7,563 nucleotides of DNA from Clostridia bacterium (lineage in GTDB: Bacteria > Bacillota > Clostridia > UMGS1883). The notes under the pieces were generated by a model, which did not search any database, was not told the DNA's origin, and saw only the letters and a program-made list of their open reading frames with translations. Shown here one piece after another: positions 5,113 to 7,563 of this stretch; position 1 is the stretch's first letter, and each line of letters starts with the position of its first letter. The stretch is taken from the NCBI GenBank assembly GCA_021202495.1, contig JAJQCX010000070.1, forward strand, positions 1 through 7,563, written 5' to 3'. Made by a program: the position numbers and the translations under genes.

Positions 5113-6465
5113 ATGAAGCAGAAAACTGTTTTTGTGTGCAAGGAATGCGGATATGAGGCAGTGAAGTGGCTCGGAAAATGCCCCTCGTGCGGAACATATA
5201 TGAGCATGATTGAGGAAAAGGCGGAGGAACCGCAAAAAAAAGCTGCGTCGGGAAAGGCGACGGAGCTTAAGACGCTTAATGCAATCGACATGAGCGTTGA
5301 CGAAACGCGCACCTCATCGGGCAGCCGCGAGCTTGACAGAGTTTTGGGCGGCGGCATTGTGCGCGGGAGCCTTGTTTTGTGCGGAGGCGAGCCGGGGATT
5401 GGAAAATCGACGCTGCTGTTACAAGTCGCGAGCTTTTGCGCGGAAGGTGAAACGGTTGTATATATATCGGGCGAGGAGTCGGAAAAGCAGATAAAAATAA
5501 GAGCGGAGCGGCTGGGAGTGGGCACGTCGAAAATGCTTGCGGCAAATGAGACCGACCTTAACGCCATACTTGCCGCGATAGACTCCTCGGGGGCAAAGAC
5601 GGTGATAGTCGACTCGATACAGACGATATATTCATCGGAGCTTTCGAGCGCGCCGGGCAGCGTGGGACAGGTGAGAGAATGCACTCTAAGCTTTATGCGC
5701 GTGGCGAAGGAAAAGGGGATAACGTTTTTCATTGTCGGTCATGTGACGAAGGAAGGTGCGATCGCGGGACCGCGAGTTTTGGAGCACATGGTTGACTGCG
5801 TGCTCTATTTTGAAGGAGAGCGGCACCAGAGCTACAGAATTGTGCGGGCGGTTAAAAACCGCTTCGGTTCGACGGACGAGATCGGCGTTTTTGAAATGAG
5901 GGACAAGGGGCTTGTTGATGTGCCGAATCCGTCGTTGATGCTCCTTTCGGGGCGGCCTATCGACGTGCCGGGCAGCGCGGTTGTGTGCGCTGTTGAGGGA
6001 ACGAGACCTATTTTGTCGGAAATACAGGCGCTGTGCGTCAAGACGTCGTTCGCAATGCCGAGAAGGACGGCGGACGGAGTTGATTTTAACCGACTGACGC
6101 TGCTCTGCGCGGTGATTGAAAAGGCGCTCGGATACAGAATGAGCGAGAACGACGTTTACATAAACGTGACGGGCGGGATAAGAATACCCGAAAACGCGTG
6201 CGATTTGGCGATTGCGGCGGCGATAATTTCGTGCTGCTTGGAAAAGCCGCTGCCGGAGGACATGGCGTTTTTCGGTGAGGTAGGATTGACGGGCGAGGTG
6301 CGCACAGTCACGATGGCGCAAAGGCGGCTGACGGAGGCGGCAAAGATGGGATTCGGCAAGTGCATGATGCCGTTTGACGCGCTGGGGTCGATTGAGAAAA
6401 ATGAGATTGAAATAGTTTCGGTGAAAAATTTGGGCGACGTGGTCGCTTATGTAAAGGGAATGTGA
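5113..6465 (+). CDS. radA: DNA repair protein RadA (Sms)
   Basis: A 450-residue cytosolic RecA-like ATPase, close to the usual ~458. RadA is a branch-migration helicase that helps RecA process recombination intermediates and, in Gram-positives, transformation. Domains in order: a C4 zinc finger (Cys9, Cys12, Cys23, Cys26); a RecA-type core with Walker A GEPGIGKST (92-100; Lys98, Ser99) and Walker B VIVD (164-167); the RadA-specific KNRFG motif (248-252), needed for its ATPase-linked DNA function; and a Lon-protease-like C-terminal domain (about 275-450) with GGIRIPENACDLA and FGEVGLTGEVR. In the family that domain is a DNA-binding scaffold without protease activity. All key motifs are intact. 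It sits between a membrane protein and a dehydrogenase (gaps of 13 and 5 bases), so the three are probably cotranscribed. The partner often found beside radA, disA, is not in this window. Confidence 0.97.
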   Translation: MKQKTVFVCKECGYEAVKWLGKCPSCGTYMSMIEEKAEEPQKKAASGKATELKTLNAIDMSVDETRTSSGSRELDRVLGGGIVRGSLVLCGGEPGIGKSTLLLQVASFCAEGETVVYISGEESEKQIKIRAERLGVGTSKMLAANETDLNAILAAIDSSGAKTVIVDSIQTIYSSELSSAPGSVGQVRECTLSFMRVAKEKGITFFIVGHVTKEGAIAGPRVLEHMVDCVLYFEGERHQSYRIVRAVKNRFGSTDEIGVFEMRDKGLVDVPNPSLMLLSGRPIDVPGSAVVCAVEGTRPILSEIQALCVKTSFAMPRRTADGVDFNRLTLLCAVIEKALGYRMSENDVYINVTGGIRIPENACDLAIAAAIISCCLEKPLPEDMAFFGEVGLTGEVRTVTMAQRRLTEAAKMGFGKCMMPFDALGSIEKNEIEIVSVKNLGDVVAYVKGM

Positions 6466-6470
6466 GAATA

Positions 6471-7202
6471 ATGAAGAAGAATGTGCTGATAACGGGCGGC
6501 GCGGGAGGAATCGGGAGCGAATGTGCGCGGATTTTCGCGGAGAACGGGTATCGGGTGGGGATTGCGTACAACGAAAGCGAGCGGGAGGCGAAAAGGCTTA
6601 AGGCGGAGCTTTCGGAGAAAGACGCGGAATGTGAAATTTTCCGCTGTGACGTTGCTTCGCGCGGGGAGGTTGAGGCGATGTTCATGAGCTTTTCGCAGAC
6701 GCTTGGCGAGGTCGATGTGCTGATAAATAGCGCGGGGACGGCGCAGCAGAAGCTTTTTTGCGATATTACGCTGTGGGAATGGAACAGAATGTTTGACGTG
6801 AACGTGACGGGCGTTTTTAACACATGTCAGTGCGCACTGCGGGATATGATAGACAAAAAGGCGGGCAGCATTGTGAACGTGAGCTCAATGTGGGGGATAA
6901 CGGGCGCGTCGTGCGAGGCGCATTACAGCGCGGCAAAGGGCGCGGTGATTGCGCTGACAAAGGCGCTGGCGAAGGAATACGGCTTGTCGAACATAAGAGT
7001 GAATTGCGTCGCGCCTGGCGTGATAGATACGAAAATGAACGCGCATTTGTCAAATGAGGATTTGGCGCAGTTGGCGGAAGAAACCCCCTTAGGAAGAATC
7101 GGCACGCCGCGCGAGGCGGCGGAGGCGATATATTTTTTGGCGTCGGACAGTGCGTCGTTTGTGACGGGGCAGGTTTTGACTGTGGACGGGGGATTTATAT
7201 AA
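6471..7202 (+). CDS. Short-chain dehydrogenase/reductase, FabG-like, possible EF-P 5-aminopentanone reductase
   Basis: A 243-residue NAD(P)H-dependent classical SDR with a complete Rossmann fold: cofactor loop TGGAGGIG (8-15), Asp60 after strand 4 (RCDVAS), NSAG (86-89, usually NNAG), and the catalytic tetrad Asn111, Ser139, Tyr152, Lys156. The C-terminus VTGQVLTVDGGFI is typical of FabG-type tetramers. The segment SSMWGITGASCEAHYSAAKGA (138-158) looks more like YmfI, the SDR that reduces 5-aminopentanone on Lys of elongation factor P in B. subtilis, than like fatty-acid FabG. No fab or efp gene is in the window, so this is inference; 3-oxoacyl-ACP reductase remains possible. ATG 6471 is chosen. 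GTG 6462 overlaps the radA stop and would add three residues; AAAGGG (6453-6458) is rather far from one and close to the other. It ends the operon, three bases before a terminator. Confidence 0.88.
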   Translation: MKKNVLITGGAGGIGSECARIFAENGYRVGIAYNESEREAKRLKAELSEKDAECEIFRCDVASRGEVEAMFMSFSQTLGEVDVLINSAGTAQQKLFCDITLWEWNRMFDVNVTGVFNTCQCALRDMIDKKAGSIVNVSSMWGITGASCEAHYSAAKGAVIALTKALAKEYGLSNIRVNCVAPGVIDTKMNAHLSNEDLAQLAEETPLGRIGTPREAAEAIYFLASDSASFVTGQVLTVDGGFI

Positions 7203-7204
7203 TA

Positions 7205-7233
7205 AAAAACCATCCTTATACAGGATGGTTTTT
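7205..7233. terminator. Bidirectional intrinsic terminator
   Basis: A perfect 12-base-pair stem (7205-7216 with 7222-7233) around the loop TATAC, with A-runs on the left and T-runs on the right. On the plus strand it ends the radA-SDR operon. On the minus strand, GGATGGTTTTTT right after the tRNA-Ala 3' end terminates the tRNA transcript. It is shared by two convergent units. Confidence 0.88.
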
Positions 7234-7235
7234 CG

Positions 7236-7311
7236 TGGTGGACCTGAAGGGATTCGAACCCTCGACCTCTCGGATGCGAACCGAACGCTCTCCCAACTGA
7301 GCTACAAGCCC
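7236..7311 (-). tRNA. tRNA-Ala (anticodon CGC)
   Basis: A 76-base cloverleaf with an encoded CCA (7238-7236) and discriminator A. The acceptor stem GGGCTTG/CAGGTCC includes the G3-U70 wobble pair, the alanine identity element. The D-arm is GCTC-AGTTGGGA-GAGC. The anticodon stem TTCGG/CCGAG holds the loop TTCGCAT, so the anticodon is CGC (plus-strand 7276-7278), reading GCG. The T-arm is GAGGG-TTCGAAT-CCCTT with one G-T pair. It is second in a Glu-Ala tRNA unit and has no promoter of its own in the 43-base gap, so it depends on readthrough from tRNA-Glu. Confidence 0.93.
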
Positions 7312-7318
7312 GTATATA

Positions 7319-7351
7319 AAGAGACATTCTAATTCTAAAAGAATGTCTCTT
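7319..7351. other. Perfect 12-bp hairpin between tRNA-Glu and tRNA-Ala
   Basis: AAGAGACATTCT (7319-7330) pairs perfectly with 7340-7351 around the loop AATTCTAAA, filling most of the 43-base gap between the tRNAs. On the minus strand it is followed by a broken T-tract (TTTATAT), so it could be a weak terminator letting some transcripts through, or an RNase III-type processing site. Which of these it is cannot be told from the sequence. Confidence 0.6.
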
Positions 7352-7354
7352 ATT

Positions 7355-7430
7355 TGGTGACCCTACCGGGACTCGAACCCGGGTCTTCGCCGTGAGAGGG
7401 CGACGTCCTAGACCGCTAGACTATAGAGCC
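7355..7430 (-). tRNA. tRNA-Glu (anticodon CTC)
   Basis: A 76-base cloverleaf with an encoded CCA (7357-7355) and discriminator A. The acceptor stem is GGCTCTA/TAGGGTC. The D-arm begins GTCTAGCGGTCTAGGAC, typical of tRNA-Glu. The anticodon stem TCGCC/GGCGA encloses CTCTCAC, giving anticodon CTC (plus-strand 7394-7396), which reads GAG. The T-arm is CCGGG-TTCGAGT-CCCGG. It is the first RNA of the unit, starting about 11 bases after the predicted transcription start. Confidence 0.95.
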
Positions 7431-7448
7431 AAGTCACTTGACTTGTTA

Positions 7449-7477
7449 ATAATAGCACCGAAAATCGAATTTGTCAA
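7449..7477 (-). promoter_or_regulatory. Promoter of the tRNA-Glu/tRNA-Ala unit
   Basis: On the minus strand TTGACA (7477-7472), a 17-bp spacer and TATTAT (7454-7449), which also carries a TGC extension. Transcription would start near 7442, just before the mature tRNA-Glu end at 7430. A second TATTGACAAA copy at 7510-7501 could be the -35 of a weaker upstream promoter. Confidence 0.8.
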
Positions 7478-7516
7478 TAGTAAATTTAAAAAAATTATTA
7501 TTTGTCAATATAATGC

Positions 7517-7545
7517 GTGACAAAAGGAAAAATGAGTGATATAAT
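7517..7545 (+). promoter_or_regulatory. Rightward promoter for a gene beyond the window
   Basis: GTGACA (7517-7522; 5 of 6), a 17-bp spacer and TATAAT (7540-7545) with the TGA extension (7537-7539). Transcription would start near 7552. It diverges from the tRNA promoter about 40 bp to its left. The gene it serves is not visible. An ATG at 7552 lies at the predicted start point with no clear ribosome site, so the true start codon probably lies further right. Confidence 0.65.
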
Positions 7546-7563
7546 AGAGATATGAATATAGAA

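Noticed and set aside
5082..6321. Long minus-strand ORFs (216 and 211 codons) opposite radA
   Set aside because: radA is complete with all motifs; the antisense products show no family features and no ribosome sites.

Overview
The window reads like a low-to-mid GC Gram-positive genome, most plausibly an anaerobic gut-type Clostridia (Oscillospirales/Eubacteriales-like). The basis is GGAGG-type ribosome binding sites before nearly every gene, sigma-A promoters that often carry an extended -10 (TGATATAAT), a BspA-like leucine-rich secreted protein, a YczE/YitT-type membrane protein, intergenic GC-rich palindromes and the 3' end of a bacterial group II intron. This placement is inference; no 16S or other strong phylogenetic marker is present.

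Left edge (1-252): no protein gene. Bases 1-51 look like the end of a group II intron (3' half of domain V, then domain VI with a bulged branch-point A). After it come short GC-rich palindromes: two copies of a GGCGG..AGCAAGC..CCGCC hairpin and two tandem copies of GGTCAAGCGG(G/A)ACGCTTG. The second tandem copy runs into the next gene and supplies its stop codon.

253-1910, minus strand: a two-gene operon with an ATGA overlap, an Lrp/AsnC-family regulator followed by a class I PLP aminotransferase. The arrangement and sequence resemble the Bacillus subtilis alaR-alaT (yugG-yugH) pair, so alanine transamination under an amino-acid-sensing regulator is the best guess.

1911-2173: a 263-bp divergent control region. 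It holds an extended -10 promoter for the regulator, two near-perfect AT-rich palindromes (candidate Lrp operators), three ~10-bp-phased TTCGTGC repeats and a promoter for the rightward gene.

2174-4380, plus strand: a single-gene unit for a secreted 723-residue BspA-type leucine-rich repeat protein, with an internal 46-residue double repeat duplicated three times, closed by a strong terminator.

4385-7233, plus strand: a consensus promoter starts a compact three-gene operon of a YczE-like multipass membrane protein, the DNA-repair ATPase RadA, and a FabG-type short-chain dehydrogenase that resembles EF-P 5-aminopentanone reductase (YmfI). It ends at a bidirectional terminator.

7205-7477, minus strand: a tRNA-Glu(CTC) - hairpin - tRNA-Ala(CGC) unit with its own consensus promoter, sharing that terminator. 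A rightward promoter at 7517-7545 points to a gene beyond the window.

I see no defence system, CRISPR array or clearly new system. The most notable items are the intron remnant at the edge, the repeat-derived stop codon, the divergent control region, and the hairpin between the two tRNAs.
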